Positions 37,943-48,279 are shown, counted from the first letter of the stretch. The stretch is 64,000 nt of DNA from Sphingomonas faeni (GCF_024273235.1 NZ_JANBVH010000003.1:124001-188000); one strand, 5' to 3'. Program-made: numbers and translations. Notes: a model not told the origin generated them from the sequence alone.

Positions 37943-38364
37943 CAGCCGACGATTTCTTCGGGCTTGAAGAAATAGGCGATCTCGATTGCGGCGTTCTCGT
38001 CCGAATCGGACCCATGCACCGAGTTGGCTTCGATCGACTCGGCGAGTTCCTTGCGGATCGTGCCGGGCTCTGCGTTGGCGGGGTTGGTGGCGCCCATGAT
38101 GTCGCGGTTGCGCTGCATCGCGTTCTCACCTTCGAGAACCTGGACGACGACCGGGCCGGAGATCATGAACGAGACGAGCTCGCCGAAGAACGGACGCTCC
38201 TTGTGGACCGCGTAGAAGCCCTCGGCCTGCTCGCGGGTCATCTGGATGCGCTTCGAAGCGACGACGCGCAGGCCGGCTTCCTCGAGCATCTTGGTGACCG
38301 CACCGGTCAGGTTGCGGCGGGTTGCGTCGGGCTTGATGATCGAAAAGGTACGGTTCGCGGCCAT
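37942..38364 (-). CDS. ndk: Nucleoside diphosphate kinase
   Basis: Ndk balances nucleoside triphosphate pools by phosphotransfer through a histidine. The 140-residue protein matches the family throughout: [41 protein letters not shown] and the phosphohistidine His117 in [11 protein letters not shown] 38364 is used; an AGGAG lies twelve bases upstream, slightly far. A longer frame to 38592 has no homology-like features. Confidence 0.97.
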   Translation of the reverse strand: MAANRTFSIIKPDATRRNLTGAVTKMLEEAGLRVVASKRIQMTREQAEGFYAVHKERPFFGELVSFMISGPVVVQVLEGENAMQRNRDIMGATNPANAEPGTIRKELAESIEANSVHGSDSDENAAIEIAYFFKPEEIVG

Positions 38365-38458
38365 GATGGTCACGGGCTCCTGTGATAAAGCTTGGGAAAA
38401 GTGGCGCTGCCCTAGAGCCGGGGCGGCCCGAATGCAACTAGGCGGCCTGTTCCCCTGA

Positions 38459-38905
38459 TCACGCTGCCTGTTCCCAACGGCCGGAGTCGTTCTGCTTCCA
38501 GTAGCGGCGTTCGACGCCGTCGCGGTCGGCGAGCGCCTTCCAGGCGAGGCGCGCCTCGCGGATGGCTTCGTCGTCGAAGATGTGGAAGGCACGGTCGAAG
38601 GTTAGGATAAGGTCACGCCAACGACCGTCTACCACCGCGACGTTGCGGGCGGCGTTGGCGGGGGGGGCTTCTTGGATGTCTTTAGCAATTAGAATGGTTT
38701 GCGCCGCGTCGTCGGTGCTGCCGGCCTGGGCGTGGGGGAGGAAGCTCTCCGGGGCGTAGGACCAGAGCAGCCGGTCGAGGGCGGTGCGCTGCTCCTCGGG
38801 TTCGGCGACGATGAGGAGGCGGCCGCCGGTCTGGACGACGCGCTCGGCGATGCGCGGGAGGACGCGGTCGAGGGGGCTGGTTAGGTGGTAGAAATCGACC
38901 TGCAT
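38459..38905 (-). CDS. holC: DNA polymerase III subunit chi
   Basis: HolC links the clamp loader to SSB. The 148-residue protein has the family pattern: [31 protein letters not shown], then [18 protein letters not shown], and [22 protein letters not shown]. It lies between pepA and ndk on the same strand, and pepA-holC is a common pairing in proteobacteria. An inverted repeat separates it from pepA. Confidence 0.92.
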   Translation of the reverse strand: MQVDFYHLTSPLDRVLPRIAERVVQTGGRLLIVAEPEEQRTALDRLLWSYAPESFLPHAQAGSTDDAAQTILIAKDIQEAPPANAARNVAVVDGRWRDLILTFDRAFHIFDDEAIREARLAWKALADRDGVERRYWKQNDSGRWEQAA

Positions 38906-38917
38906 TGTTTACTCCCG

Positions 38918-38998
38918 CTGTTCCCCCGCGAAGGCGGGGGTCCAGGGTCACGATCGGTGTCGGTACTTAGCTGGGCCCCCGCGTCCGCGGGGGAACAG
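38918..38998. repeat. GC-rich inverted repeat between pepA and holC
   Basis: Arms 38918-38945 and 38971-38998 are reverse complements with a few mismatches (CTGTTCCCCCGCGAAGGCG type) around 25 bases. It begins 15 bp beyond the pepA stop. Confidence 0.85.
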
Positions 38999-39013
38999 TT
39001 CTACTCTCGGAGC

Positions 39014-40489
39014 TTACCCCTCGAAATTGTCGCCGACGAACTGGTCGAGCAGGCGGACGCCGTAGCCGGTTGCGCCCTTGTCGTGGTTGGTGCCGGGCTT
39101 GTCGGACCAGACCATGCCGGCGATGTCGAGATGCGCCCATTTCACGCCCTCGTCGACGAAGCGCTTGATGAACTGCGCCGCGGTGATCGAGCCGGCCCCG
39201 CGCGGCCCCACGTTCTTCATATCGGCGATCGGCGAATCGATCAGCTTGTCGTAAGCGGGCGACAACGGGAAGCGCCAGAGCGTGTCGCCGGTGGTCTTGC
39301 CCGCCGCGATCAGCTGATCGGCGAGCGCGTCGTCATTGGCGAAGATGCCGCCATTCTCGGTGCCGAGCGCGACGATCATCGCCCCCGTGAGCGTCGCGAG
39401 ATCGACGATCGTGGTCGGCTTGTGCGCCTGCTGTACCCAGGTGACGCAATCGCAGAGCACGAGGCGCCCCTCGGCGTCGGTGTTGAGCACTTCGATCGTC
39501 TGGCCCGACATCGAGGTGATGACGTCGCTCGGGCGCAGCGCGGCGCCGTCGGGCATGTTCTCGACCAGGCCCATCACGCCGACGACGTTCGCCTTGGCCT
39601 TGCGGCTGGCCAGCGCCTTCATCGCGCCGGCGACGGCCCCTGCCCCGCCCATGTCCCACTTCATGTCTTCCATGCCCGCACCGGGCTTGATCGAGATACC
39701 GCCCGAGTCGAACGTCACGCCCTTGCCGACGAACGCGAGGGTGGGCGCATCAGCCCCTGCCCCGTTCCACTTCAGCGCGAGGATGCGGGCTTCACGCCGC
39801 GACCCCTGGCTGACGCCGAGCAGCGAGCCCATGCCGAGCTCGGTCATCTGTGCCTCGTCGAGAACGGTGATCTCGAGCCCGAGGCCCTCGACGTCCTTCG
39901 TCACCTTCTCGACGAAGCTTTCGGGATAGACGACGTTCGGTGGCGACGTCACGAGCCAGCGGGTCAGGTCGAGACCGCCGGTGACCGCGGACTGCTCCGC
40001 CCAAGCAGCGTCGGTGCCGTCGGGCGCGCCCGCGATGGTGATCTCAGTCAGCGTCGGCTTCGACTTCTCGGCGAGCTTGGTGCGGTACGTGTCGTAGCGC
40101 CATGCGCGCTGGGCGGCGGCGGCGGCGAAGTGTGCAGCGGCCTTCGGGGTCGGCGTGGCACCGGCGGCGAGGTCGGCGACCACCGACGTCGCACCCGAGG
40201 TCAGCAGGCGTGCGGTGATCGCGCCGCCCGCCTTCTCCCAATCGGCGTTCTCGCCCGTGCCGACGCCGACGAGCAGGACCTGATGCACTGCGCCGTCGAC
40301 GGGCACGAACAGCTCGACGACCGAACCGGCCTCGCCTGCGAACCGTGCCGCGCTCGCCGCGCTGGTCGCCACCGCTTCGACATCGCCGCCGATCGCGCTC
40401 CAATTGACCTTCGCCACGCCGTCCTTCGCAACGGGGACGGCCAGGATCGGGGCGTTGGCGGGAACGGTCGGGGCGAAGACGATCTGCAT
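39014..40489 (-). CDS. pepA: Leucyl aminopeptidase (M17)
   Basis: PepA is a cytosolic two-metal aminopeptidase, hexameric in known members. The 491-residue protein has an N-terminal domain (about 1-165) and the catalytic domain with metal ligands Lys256, Asp261 (VGKGVTFDSGG), Asp279, Asp338 and Glu340 (NTDAEGRLVL), and the catalytic Lys268 and Arg342. ATG 40489 has GAGG seven bases upstream; a longer frame to 40732 runs into lptD. The gene is divergent from lptD with about 130 bp between. Confidence 0.96.
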   Translation of the reverse strand: MQIVFAPTVPANAPILAVPVAKDGVAKVNWSAIGGDVEAVATSAASAARFAGEAGSVVELFVPVDGAVHQVLLVGVGTGENADWEKAGGAITARLLTSGATSVVADLAAGATPTPKAAAHFAAAAAQRAWRYDTYRTKLAEKSKPTLTEITIAGAPDGTDAAWAEQSAVTGGLDLTRWLVTSPPNVVYPESFVEKVTKDVEGLGLEITVLDEAQMTELGMGSLLGVSQGSRREARILALKWNGAGADAPTLAFVGKGVTFDSGGISIKPGAGMEDMKWDMGGAGAVAGAMKALASRKAKANVVGVMGLVENMPDGAALRPSDVITSMSGQTIEVLNTDAEGRLVLCDCVTWVQQAHKPTTIVDLATLTGAMIVALGTENGGIFANDDALADQLIAAGKTTGDTLWRFPLSPAYDKLIDSPIADMKNVGPRGAGSITAAQFIKRFVDEGVKWAHLDIAGMVWSDKPGTNHDKGATGYGVRLLDQFVGDNFEG

Positions 40490-40623
40490 GAAGAAACCTC
40501 GGGAAGCTTTTGAACGGATGTGCGTACCCCATAAGTTGATGCCGCGGGTCCGGCAAAGCAAGGTGGAGCCCCTCAACGCACGGCGATTGCAGCGAAGCCC
40601 CGGTGGTGCGATAGGCGGGCGAT

Positions 40624-42933
40624 ATGGCGGCAAACGGCTGCCCAGTGCCAAAGGGGTTGGTTCGGATCGTGTTGCGTATCGACCTTTTGACGGGTTGTGC
40701 CGTTTCGCTCGCGTTGGCGTGCGGACTGGCAAGCTCGCCCGTGCAGGCTCAGGATTTCCAGAACCGTCCGGTCCCGCCGCCGGTGCAGGACCCGCCGGTC
40801 GCCAACGCGTCGACGGCGACGCCGGCCGAGGCCCAGGTGCAGTTCAGCTCCACGGCGCTGGAGTACAACACCAACACGGACATCGTCACGGCGACCGGTG
40901 AAGTCCGGATGTTCCGCCAGGGCAGTCGCCTGCGCGCCGACAAGGTCGTCTGGAACCGCAAGACCGGCAAGGTCGTCGCGACCGGCAACATCGCGGTCAC
41001 CAATCCCGAAGGCGACATCGCGTACGGCGACGAGATCAACCTGACCGATTCGCTGAAGGATGGCGTGGTCGACAACATGCTCGTCGTGCTCGAACAGGGC
41101 GGGCGCCTCGCCGCCGAGCAGGGCACGCGCGACGCCGACGGCACGGTCAATTTGAAGACGGCGGCCTACACGCCGTGCGGCGTCACCAATTCCGTCGGTT
41201 GTCCGAAGGAACCGACGTGGAAGATCACCGCGGTCCGCGTCACATATCGCCCAGAACGGAAGCGCATCTTTTACAAGGGCGCGCGCCTGCACCTGTTCGG
41301 CCTGCCGAGCCTGCCGCTACCCGAATTCTCCAACCCGGTCGGCGGCGGGAGCGACAGTGGGCTGCTCTCGCCGAACGGCGGATACAGCCGCGTCAACGGC
41401 ATCGAAGTCAGCGTTCCCTATTACTGGAAGCTTGCCCCCAACCAGGGGCTGGTCATCACCCCGCATATCTACAGCAGTGTGCTGCCGATGGCGCAGGTCG
41501 ATTATTCCGCGCTCAATTCGAAGGGTGCGTTCAAAGTGCGTGCCTATGCGACCGAAAGCCGCCGCAGCGACGACCTGAACACCGCAAACTCGACCGATAC
41601 GAGCATGGCGTTTCGCGGCTATATCGACGGCATGGTGCGGTATCAGCTGTCGCCGAACTGGACGGCGAGCGGGTCGCTGCGCCTGACCACCGACCGGACG
41701 TTCCTGCGCCGCTACGACATCTCGCGCGACGATCGCCTGCGCACCACGGCGAGCCTGGAGCGGATCGACGACAGCAGCTATTTCTCGCTGAGCGGCTGGT
41801 ATGCGCAGACATTGCGGGTCAACGACAGGCAGGGGGATCAGCCGATCGCGCTGCCCGAGATCGACTATCGCAAGCGGTTCAACGATGGACTGGTCGGCGG
41901 TCGGTTCCAGCTCCAGTTGAACACGCTCGCGTTGACCCGCACCGATGGCCAGGACACGCAGCGCGCATTCGCCAGCCTCCAGTGGGACCTGCGTCGCTTC
42001 ACCAACTGGGGCCAGGAGGTCACGTTCACGGCGTTCGCGCGGGGTGATCTGTATAATACCAGCGACAACGAATTGACGATCCCCACCTATCGCGGGCTCG
42101 AAGGCTTCCATCAGCGTGTTATCGGGGCGGCTGCGGTGGACGTGAAATGGCCGTTCATCGGTACGTTCCTCGGCGGCACGCAGCGGTTTACCCCACGAGT
42201 CCAGTTCGTCGCGGCCCCCAAGGTCGCGAACATCACCCTGCCGAACGAGGATTCGCGCGCCGTTGACCTGGACGACACCAACCTGTTCTCGCTGAACCGG
42301 TTCGCGGGCTATGACCGGTTCGAGGATTCGTCGCGCGTCACCTATGGTGGCGAATGGGCGCTCGACCTGCCCGGCATCAGCTTCACCACCAATGTCGGCC
42401 AGAGCTATCGGCTGGACCTGCGCCCCACCATCCTGCCGGACGGCACCGGCCTCAGCGATCGGTTCTCCGACATCGTCGGGCGCAGCGAGCTTCGGTTCCG
42501 CGACTTCGTCTCGATCGTCCATCGTTACCGACTCGACAAGGACGGCTTTGCGATCCGCCGCAACGAAGTCGACGCGACGATCGGCTCGCGGGCGACCTAT
42601 GTGCTGGTCGGCTATCTGAAGCTCAACCGCAACATCGACGCCTCGATCGAGGATCTGCGTGACCGCGAGGAGGCTCGCGTCGCGGGCCGCGTCCAGTTCG
42701 CGCGGTTCTGGTCCGCGTTCGGCTCGGGCGTGATCGATCTTACCAACGCATCGGAGGACCCGCTGTCCCGCAGCGACGGCTTCACGCCGATCCGCCACCG
42801 CATCGGCATCCAGTATGAGGACGACTGCCTGCGTCTCGGCGGGACCTGGCGGCGGACCTACAACGACACCGGCGACGCGCGTAAGGGCAACAGCTTCCTG
42901 TTGACGCTGGCCTTCACCAACCTCGGCCGCTAA
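40624..42933 (+). CDS. lptD: LPS-assembly protein LptD
   Basis: LptD is the outer-membrane beta-barrel that inserts lipopolysaccharide into the outer leaflet. The 769-residue protein has a signal region ending near SSPVQA-Q (about residue 40), an OstA/LptA-like beta-jellyroll (about 75-220: YNTNTDIVTATGEVRMF, RLRADKVVWNRKTGKVVATGNI) and a C-terminal barrel rich in alternating aromatic strands. ATG 40624 has an AGGCGG close upstream; GTG 40669 would give a shorter signal. It heads the lptD-surA-pdxA-rsmA block seen across proteobacteria. Confidence 0.93.
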   Translation: MAANGCPVPKGLVRIVLRIDLLTGCAVSLALACGLASSPVQAQDFQNRPVPPPVQDPPVANASTATPAEAQVQFSSTALEYNTNTDIVTATGEVRMFRQGSRLRADKVVWNRKTGKVVATGNIAVTNPEGDIAYGDEINLTDSLKDGVVDNMLVVLEQGGRLAAEQGTRDADGTVNLKTAAYTPCGVTNSVGCPKEPTWKITAVRVTYRPERKRIFYKGARLHLFGLPSLPLPEFSNPVGGGSDSGLLSPNGGYSRVNGIEVSVPYYWKLAPNQGLVITPHIYSSVLPMAQVDYSALNSKGAFKVRAYATESRRSDDLNTANSTDTSMAFRGYIDGMVRYQLSPNWTASGSLRLTTDRTFLRRYDISRDDRLRTTASLERIDDSSYFSLSGWYAQTLRVNDRQGDQPIALPEIDYRKRFNDGLVGGRFQLQLNTLALTRTDGQDTQRAFASLQWDLRRFTNWGQEVTFTAFARGDLYNTSDNELTIPTYRGLEGFHQRVIGAAAVDVKWPFIGTFLGGTQRFTPRVQFVAAPKVANITLPNEDSRAVDLDDTNLFSLNRFAGYDRFEDSSRVTYGGEWALDLPGISFTTNVGQSYRLDLRPTILPDGTGLSDRFSDIVGRSELRFRDFVSIVHRYRLDKDGFAIRRNEVDATIGSRATYVLVGYLKLNRNIDASIEDLRDREEARVAGRVQFARFWSAFGSGVIDLTNASEDPLSRSDGFTPIRHRIGIQYEDDCLRLGGTWRRTYNDTGDARKGNSFLLTLAFTNLGR

Positions 42934-43012
42934 GCCCGCGTTCAGCTACTTTGGGGCAAATCGCGCCGGATATGCGCCGTCATGGCAATGACGGAGCGAT
43001 GTACGGCGTGCG

Positions 43013-44437
43013 ATGATGGGATACCGACACTTGAAGCATGATGTTCGACTGGCGGCGCGTAGCAGCCGTGTGATCGGTTCGGTGGTTCTGGCCGCGCTGG
43101 CGGCGAGCGCGATCGCGCAGACCGCTCCTCCGCAAGGTGCCGCGGGCCAGGCTGGCGCTGGCAGGACGGTTCAGGACCAGAGTGTACCGGACAATACGGG
43201 TCTCGACATCCCGACCAACCTCCAGATCTTCGGCAAGGTCGATCCCAACGTCCGCAAGCCGACCGCGATCGTCAACGACACGGTCATCACCGGCACCGAC
43301 GTCGACCAGCGCGTGGCGCTGGTGGCGATGGCGAACGAGGCAAAGCTGTCGCCGGAGGATCGCGAGCGGCTCAAGCTGCAGGTGCTACGCCAGCTGATCG
43401 ACGAGACGCTCCAGATTCAGGAAGCCAAGACCGCCGACATCACGATCACGCCGGCCGAGCTGACCCAGAGCTATGACGCCGTGTCAAAGCGCTTCAACCG
43501 GACGCCGGTCGTGATGCGTGCCTTCCTGCGCGAATCCGGGTCTTCGGAGCGGTCGCTCAAGCGCCAGATCGAGGGCGAACTCGCATGGCAGCGCTATCTG
43601 CGTCGCCGCGTCGAGCCGTTCGTCAATGTCGGCGACGAGGAGGTGAAGTCGATCATCGACCGTCTCCAGGCGGCCAAGGGCACCGACGAGTTCAACCTCA
43701 AGGAAATCTATCTCGCGGCGACGCCGGCGAACAGCCAACAGGTCTATGCGAACGCCAAGCAGATCCTCCAGGAAATCCAGAAGGGCGCGCAGCCATTCGA
43801 ATATTATGCGCGGCAATTCTCCGAAGCGTCGACCCGTGCGGTCGGCGGCGATCTCGGCTGGATCCGTGCGGCGACGCTGCCGGCGCAGCTCGCCGAAGCT
43901 GCGACGACGATGCAGGTCGGTCAGGTTGCCGGTCCGATCGAGGTCTCGGGTGGCTATTCGATCCTGTATCTGACCGACAAGCGACAGGTCCTGACTGCCG
44001 ATCCGCGCGACGCGAAGCTCAGCCTGAAGCAGCTGACCTTGCGCTTCCCGCCTAACACCAACCAGGCGCAGGCTGCTGCGCGTGCGCAGGCGTTCGCCAA
44101 GGCGACGCAGGAGTTGCGTGGGTGCGGCACCGTCGAGAAGGTCGCCGCGGGAATCGGCGCAGACGTGGTCGACAACGACACGGTCCGCATCCGCGATCTG
44201 CCGCCGCAGCTTCAGGAAGTGATGCTGAAGCTTCAGGTCGGCGAGTCGAGCCCGCCATTCGGGTCCGCCGAGCAGGGCGTTCGCGCGCTGGTGTTGTGCG
44301 GTCGCGATGAAGCGGCCGGTGGATCGGTGCCGAACTCCGAGCAGATCCAGGGGCAGCTCGAGCAGCAGCGCGTCAACCTGCGCGCCCAGCAGAAGCTGCG
44401 CGATCTGCGGCGCGATGCCGTGGTCGAATATCGGTGA
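43013..44437 (+). CDS. surA: SurA-like periplasmic chaperone/peptidyl-prolyl isomerase
   Basis: SurA assists folding of outer-membrane proteins such as LptD, encoded just upstream. The 474-residue protein has a signal sequence ending near SAIAQ (about residue 36), a SurA_N chaperone domain (about 80-215, starting AIVNDTVITGTDVDQRV), and a parvulin domain (about 225-325) with FEYYARQFSEAS and GGDLGWIRAATLPAQLAEA. A second, degenerate isomerase-like stretch follows. Two adjacent ATGs (43013, 43016) are possible starts. Confidence 0.92.
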   Translation: MMGYRHLKHDVRLAARSSRVIGSVVLAALAASAIAQTAPPQGAAGQAGAGRTVQDQSVPDNTGLDIPTNLQIFGKVDPNVRKPTAIVNDTVITGTDVDQRVALVAMANEAKLSPEDRERLKLQVLRQLIDETLQIQEAKTADITITPAELTQSYDAVSKRFNRTPVVMRAFLRESGSSERSLKRQIEGELAWQRYLRRRVEPFVNVGDEEVKSIIDRLQAAKGTDEFNLKEIYLAATPANSQQVYANAKQILQEIQKGAQPFEYYARQFSEASTRAVGGDLGWIRAATLPAQLAEAATTMQVGQVAGPIEVSGGYSILYLTDKRQVLTADPRDAKLSLKQLTLRFPPNTNQAQAAARAQAFAKATQELRGCGTVEKVAAGIGADVVDNDTVRIRDLPPQLQEVMLKLQVGESSPPFGSAEQGVRALVLCGRDEAAGGSVPNSEQIQGQLEQQRVNLRAQQKLRDLRRDAVVEYR

Positions 44438-44444
44438 TGGGATC

Positions 44445-45452
44445 GTGAGCCGCATCTCGCCGCTGGCGGTGTCGATGGGCGATCCTGCCGGGATCGGGCC
44501 CGAGATCATCGCCAAGGCGTGGGATGCGCGTGAGATGCACCGATTGCCACCGTTCGTGGCGGTGGGCGACGCACGGGCGATCGAGCGGGTATGGGCCGGC
44601 CCGATCGCGCGGATCGCCGATCTGAGCGCCGCGGCGGCGATCTTCGATGACGCGCTGCCGGTGCTTACCGTTGGCGATGCGGGTGCGATCGTTCCGGGTC
44701 AGCCCGACGCGGACGGCGCCCGCTGTGCCTTGCATTCGCTGGAGCTGGCCGTGGGGCTCGTCCGTACCGGGGCGGCGCGCGCTCTGGTGACGGGGCCGGT
44801 GTCGAAGTCGCAGCTGTACGCGATCGGTTTCAGTCATCCGGGGCAGACCGAGTTCGTCGCCGAACGCTATGGCGTGGCGGGTGACAATGCGGTGATGATG
44901 CTGGCCGGGCCTTCGCTGAAGGTGGTGCCGATGACCACGCACATTCCGCTGAACGCGGTCTCGGGAGCGCTGTCGATCGAACTGATCGTGGCGAAATCTC
45001 GTGCGACGGCGCGCGGATTGTTGCGCAATTTCGGGATCGAGAACCCGCGGCTCGCCTTTGCGGGGTTCAATCCGCATGCGGGCGAGCAAGGTGCGCTCGG
45101 GCGCGAGGAGATCGAGATCATCGCGCCGGCGATCGCGATCCTGCGGGACGAAGGCATCGATGCGACCGGGCCGTTTGCCGCGGACACGATGTTCCATCCG
45201 CGGGCGCGCGCGACCTATGACGTCGTGATGTGCTGCTATCACGACCAGGCGCTGGTGCCGCTCAAGACGATCCATTTCGACGAGGGCGTGAACATGACGC
45301 TGGGCCTGCCGATCGTGCGGACCTCACCCGATCACGGCACCGCGTTCGCGATCGCGGGCAAGAACCTCGCCGAGCCGGGGGCGATGATCGCGGCGATCGC
45401 AATGGCCGGCGAAGCGGCGGACCGACGCGCGCAGACCGCCGCGCAGTCGTGA
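44445..45452 (+). CDS. pdxA: 4-hydroxythreonine-4-phosphate dehydrogenase
   Basis: PdxA acts in DXP-dependent pyridoxal phosphate synthesis. The 335-residue protein shows [35 protein letters not shown], and metal-binding histidines in [10 protein letters not shown] and [11 protein letters not shown]. The GTG at 44445, seven bases after surA, is the best start; longer frames overlap surA. Its stop overlaps the rsmA GTG (GTGA). The surA-pdxA-rsmA order is standard. Confidence 0.95.
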   Translation: MSRISPLAVSMGDPAGIGPEIIAKAWDAREMHRLPPFVAVGDARAIERVWAGPIARIADLSAAAAIFDDALPVLTVGDAGAIVPGQPDADGARCALHSLELAVGLVRTGAARALVTGPVSKSQLYAIGFSHPGQTEFVAERYGVAGDNAVMMLAGPSLKVVPMTTHIPLNAVSGALSIELIVAKSRATARGLLRNFGIENPRLAFAGFNPHAGEQGALGREEIEIIAPAIAILRDEGIDATGPFAADTMFHPRARATYDVVMCCYHDQALVPLKTIHFDEGVNMTLGLPIVRTSPDHGTAFAIAGKNLAEPGAMIAAIAMAGEAADRRAQTAAQS

Positions 45453-46276
45453 GCGATGCGGTGACGGAACTACCACCGCTGCGCGAGGTGATCGCGCGGT
45501 ACGGTTTGAACGCGAGCAAGGCGCTCGGCCAGAATTTCCTGTTCGATATGCAGTTGCTGAAGCGGATCGCGGCGGTTCCGGGCGATCTGCGCGATGCCGA
45601 GGTGCTCGAAGTGGGGCCTGGGCCGGGTGGCCTGACGCGCGCTTTGCTTGCTGCAGGCGCACGGGTAACGGCGATCGAGCGCGATCGGCGCTGTATCCCG
45701 GCGCTGGCCGAACTCGGCGAGGCGTATCCGGGCATGCTGCGTGTGATCGAGGGCGATGCGATGGAGATCGACGCGCCGACGCTGTTCGAGGGCAAGCCGC
45801 ATATCGTGTCGAACCTGCCCTATAATATCGGCACGGCGTTGCTGGTCGGGTGGCTGTCAGCGTCGTGGTTGCCGTGGTGGCAGTCGTGCACGCTGATGTT
45901 CCAGAAGGAAGTCGCCGAGCGGATCGTGGCGAAGACCAACGACGATCATTATGGGCGCCTCGCGGTGCTGGCGCAGTGGCGCTCGACCGCGCGGATCGCG
46001 ATGCCGGTGCATCGGTCGGCATTCACGCCCCCGCCCAAGGTCATGTCGGCGGTGGTGCATCTGGTGCCGGTGGAGGCGCCCGAGGGGGTGAACTTCGCGG
46101 TGCTGGAGCGGCTGACGGGTGCTGCGTTCGGGCAGCGGCGCAAGATGTTGCGGCAGAGCCTGAAGGGCGTGCCGGGCGCGCTGGATGCGCTGGAGCGGAT
46201 CGGGGTGGAGGCGACGCGGCGAGCGGAGACGTTGTCGGTGGCGGACTTTACCGCGTTGGCGCGAGAAACCCGCTGA
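45449..46276 (+). CDS. rsmA: 16S rRNA dimethyladenosine transferase
   Basis: RsmA (KsgA) dimethylates two adjacent adenines near the 3' end of 16S rRNA during 30S maturation. The 275-residue protein has [13 protein letters not shown]-binding motif [15 protein letters not shown], motif [14 protein letters not shown], and the helical C-terminal domain. The start is GTG 45449, coupled to pdxA. A large inverted repeat begins six bases after the stop. Confidence 0.96.
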   Translation: MSDAVTELPPLREVIARYGLNASKALGQNFLFDMQLLKRIAAVPGDLRDAEVLEVGPGPGGLTRALLAAGARVTAIERDRRCIPALAELGEAYPGMLRVIEGDAMEIDAPTLFEGKPHIVSNLPYNIGTALLVGWLSASWLPWWQSCTLMFQKEVAERIVAKTNDDHYGRLAVLAQWRSTARIAMPVHRSAFTPPPKVMSAVVHLVPVEAPEGVNFAVLERLTGAAFGQRRKMLRQSLKGVPGALDALERIGVEATRRAETLSVADFTALARETR

Positions 46277-46282
46277 TCTTCC

Positions 46283-46389
46283 CCCCTCCCTGAAAGGGAG
46301 GGGTCGGGGGTGGGTCGGCTTCCGTATGAGGTGACGTAGGCGACACGAGCTGGCCTACCCACCCCCAACCCCTCCCTTTCAGGGAGGGG
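46283..46389. repeat. Inverted repeat in the convergent rsmA/TPR gap
   Basis: Arms 46283-46315 and 46357-46389 are nearly exact reverse complements (CCCCTCCCTGAAAGGGAGGGG then a GGGGGTGGGT core). Each arm is itself a small hairpin. The element fills the gap between two converging stop codons (46276 and 46402). Confidence 0.88.
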
Positions 46390-46401
46390 AGTTTTCAGGC
46401 G

Positions 46402-46902
46402 TCAATCCTTGGCGGCTACCGGCGTCTTGTCGACCTGGGCCGTCGCGATCGGCGGCCCTTTCGCGATCACCGCCGCGAGCTGCGTCGCTTCCGGGCAAAC
46501 ACCCTTGCAGAGCGTGCGGATCTTCACGAGGTTGTCCTTCGCGCGGACCACCGCCCCCTTGGCGACCAGTGCCTCGCCCTGCCCCTTCAACGCCGCGACG
46601 TCGTTCGGTTCGAGCAGCAACGCCTCGCGGTACAGGCGGATCGCCTTGCCCGGCAGGTCGCGCGTTTCGGCGACCTTGGCGAGTAGCAGGAACGCGGCGC
46701 GATTGCGCGGATCGACCGCCACGGAGGTTTCCAGCACGTCGGTCGCGCCATCGAGATTGCCTGCGGCGACCAGCGAGCGCCCCTGGGCGAGAAGCTGCAT
46801 CGAGCGCGCGTCGATCTGCGCATCGGGGCGCTGCCCGCTGAGCGACGTCGATACGCACACGAGTGTCAGCGCGGCGGCAAGGGCAACGGACGAAAAACGC
46901 AT
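46402..46902 (-). CDS. Exported tetratricopeptide-repeat protein
   Basis: The 166-residue protein has a signal peptide (about 1-25) and about three TPR-like helical hairpins (MQLLAQGRSLVAAGNLDGA, AAFLLLAKVAETRDLPGKA, VAALKGQGEALVAKGAVVRA), implying a periplasmic interaction role. A CKGVC pair near residue 135 may form a disulfide. ATG 46902 is chosen because GGAG lies upstream at normal spacing. It follows the methyltransferase gene by 32 bp on the same strand. The function is unknown. Confidence 0.82.
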   Translation of the reverse strand: MRFSSVALAAALTLVCVSTSLSGQRPDAQIDARSMQLLAQGRSLVAAGNLDGATDVLETSVAVDPRNRAAFLLLAKVAETRDLPGKAIRLYREALLLEPNDVAALKGQGEALVAKGAVVRAKDNLVKIRTLCKGVCPEATQLAAVIAKGPPIATAQVDKTPVAAKD

Positions 46903-46934
46903 GATCGTCTCCAGGCGGGTCATTGACCGGCTGG

Positions 46935-48122
46935 CTAGCACGCAGCCCGGAGGCGCGCGACAAAAAAGCCGTCGGTGCCGTCGCGACCGGGTTCGAGGCG
47001 GACGCCGTGGCCGTGCTTCGCGCCGGCGGGGAGTGTCAGGGGCTCGGTCGTCCAGCCGGGATGCGCGTTCAGGAACCACGTCACTTGGTCCGTGCCCTCG
47101 GCGTCGAGCAGCGAGCAGACGATGTAGACGAGCGTGCCGCCGGGCTTGACCAGCGTCGCGGCCACGGAGAGCACCTGCTGCTGGGTCGACTGCAGCCGCG
47201 AGACGCGGTCGGGGGTGAGCCGCCAGCGCGCCTCGGGATTGCGGCGCCACGTGCCGGTGCCCGAGCAGGGCGCATCGACCAGCACGCCGTCGGCGCGACC
47301 GGCCCATTCGCTGAGCGCCTCGATCTCGCGCGTCGGGTTGAGCAGGCGGCTTTCGACGATCGTCGCGCCGGCGCGGGTCGCGCGGGGCGCGAGACGCGAG
47401 AGGCGGTTGCGGTCGGTGTCGCAGGCGAGGATCACGCCTTCGTTCGCCATCGTCGCGGCGAGCGCGAGCGTCTTACCACCGGCGCCTGCGCAGAGATCGA
47501 CGATCCGCTCGCCGGGTTTCGCGTGCATCGCGAGGCCGACGATCTGGCTGCCCTCGTCCTGCACCTCGAGCGCGCCTTCGTTGAAGAGCGGGAGCGCTTC
47601 GACGTTGGTGCCGGTCGGGAGGCGGATGCCGTCGGGAGCGTGGGGGGTGGCTTCGGCCTCGGGGAGCGCGGCGAGGACGGTCGCGCGGTCGGCGATCAGC
47701 GTGTTGACGCGGAGATCGAGCGTGGCGCGGCCGGCGAGGTCGGTCAGCGCGGCGCCGTCTAGACCGGAGGCGCGGAGGGCCTTGGTCAGCCACTGCGGGG
47801 CCACACCGGCGCGGGCGCGCGGTTCGTCCTTGGCGATCGGAGCTGGCGCGTGGTTCGAGCCGTCGAAGGTTGCGGCGAGCTCGGGATCTGCGTCGGCGAC
47901 GAGCAGCATGGCGGCGCGCCCGTCTTCGGGGCGGTCGCCGGCCTTGCGGATTGCGGCGTAGACGAGCTCGCGGACGGCGCGGCGATCCTTCGAGCCGGCG
48001 TAGCGGCGGGTCGCGAAATAGCGGGCGATCAGCGTATCGGCCGCGGCGCCGGACTCGCGGGCGGCGGCGATGATCTGGTCGAGGAGTTCGATCGCGGCTT
48101 GCGTGCGTGCGGGGGGAGTCAC
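46935..48122 (-). CDS. RsmB/NOP-family RNA cytosine-5 methyltransferase
   Basis: The 395-residue protein has an N-terminal NusB-like helical domain (about 1-130) and a Rossmann SAM domain with CAGAGGKTLAL (motif I), VDAPCSGTGTWRRNPEARW (motif IV, Cys) and YIVCSLLDAEG (motif VI, the catalytic Cys). It should methylate a cytosine in rRNA; the exact position (C967 for RsmB) is likely but unproved. GTG 48122 has GGGAG seven bases upstream. The frame stays open to 48440 but that part runs through repeats and is rejected. Confidence 0.9.
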   Translation of the reverse strand: MTPPARTQAAIELLDQIIAAARESGAAADTLIARYFATRRYAGSKDRRAVRELVYAAIRKAGDRPEDGRAAMLLVADADPELAATFDGSNHAPAPIAKDEPRARAGVAPQWLTKALRASGLDGAALTDLAGRATLDLRVNTLIADRATVLAALPEAEATPHAPDGIRLPTGTNVEALPLFNEGALEVQDEGSQIVGLAMHAKPGERIVDLCAGAGGKTLALAATMANEGVILACDTDRNRLSRLAPRATRAGATIVESRLLNPTREIEALSEWAGRADGVLVDAPCSGTGTWRRNPEARWRLTPDRVSRLQSTQQQVLSVAATLVKPGGTLVYIVCSLLDAEGTDQVTWFLNAHPGWTTEPLTLPAGAKHGHGVRLEPGRDGTDGFFVARLRAAC

Positions 48123-48129
48123 GTGTTGG

Positions 48130-48134
48130 CTCCC
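48130..48134 (-). promoter_or_regulatory. Ribosome binding site fixing the methyltransferase start
   Basis: GGGAG on the minus strand lies seven bases before GTG 48122 and argues against the longer open frame through the repeats. Confidence 0.6.
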
Positions 48135-48196
48135 GAGTTCGCGTAGGTTCGGGGGGAGGCTTGGTACGGAATGTTCGTCATCATCCCCTCCCCTAG

Positions 48197-48218
48197 CCCC
48201 TCCCGCGGGCGGGAGGGG
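48197..48218. repeat. Short GC hairpin
   Basis: CCCCTCCCGC and its complement form a compact hairpin, like a half-unit of the larger elements at 58041-58147. Confidence 0.6.
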
Positions 48219-48279
48219 AATAATTTCGGGTTGGCCGCCATGCCCAGCGCATCCCACCCGTTCACCCGTCATCCCCTCC

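Noticed and set aside
38885-40513. 542-codon open frame antisense to pepA
   Set aside because: It runs through an inverted repeat and opposite the whole of pepA; no protein-like features.
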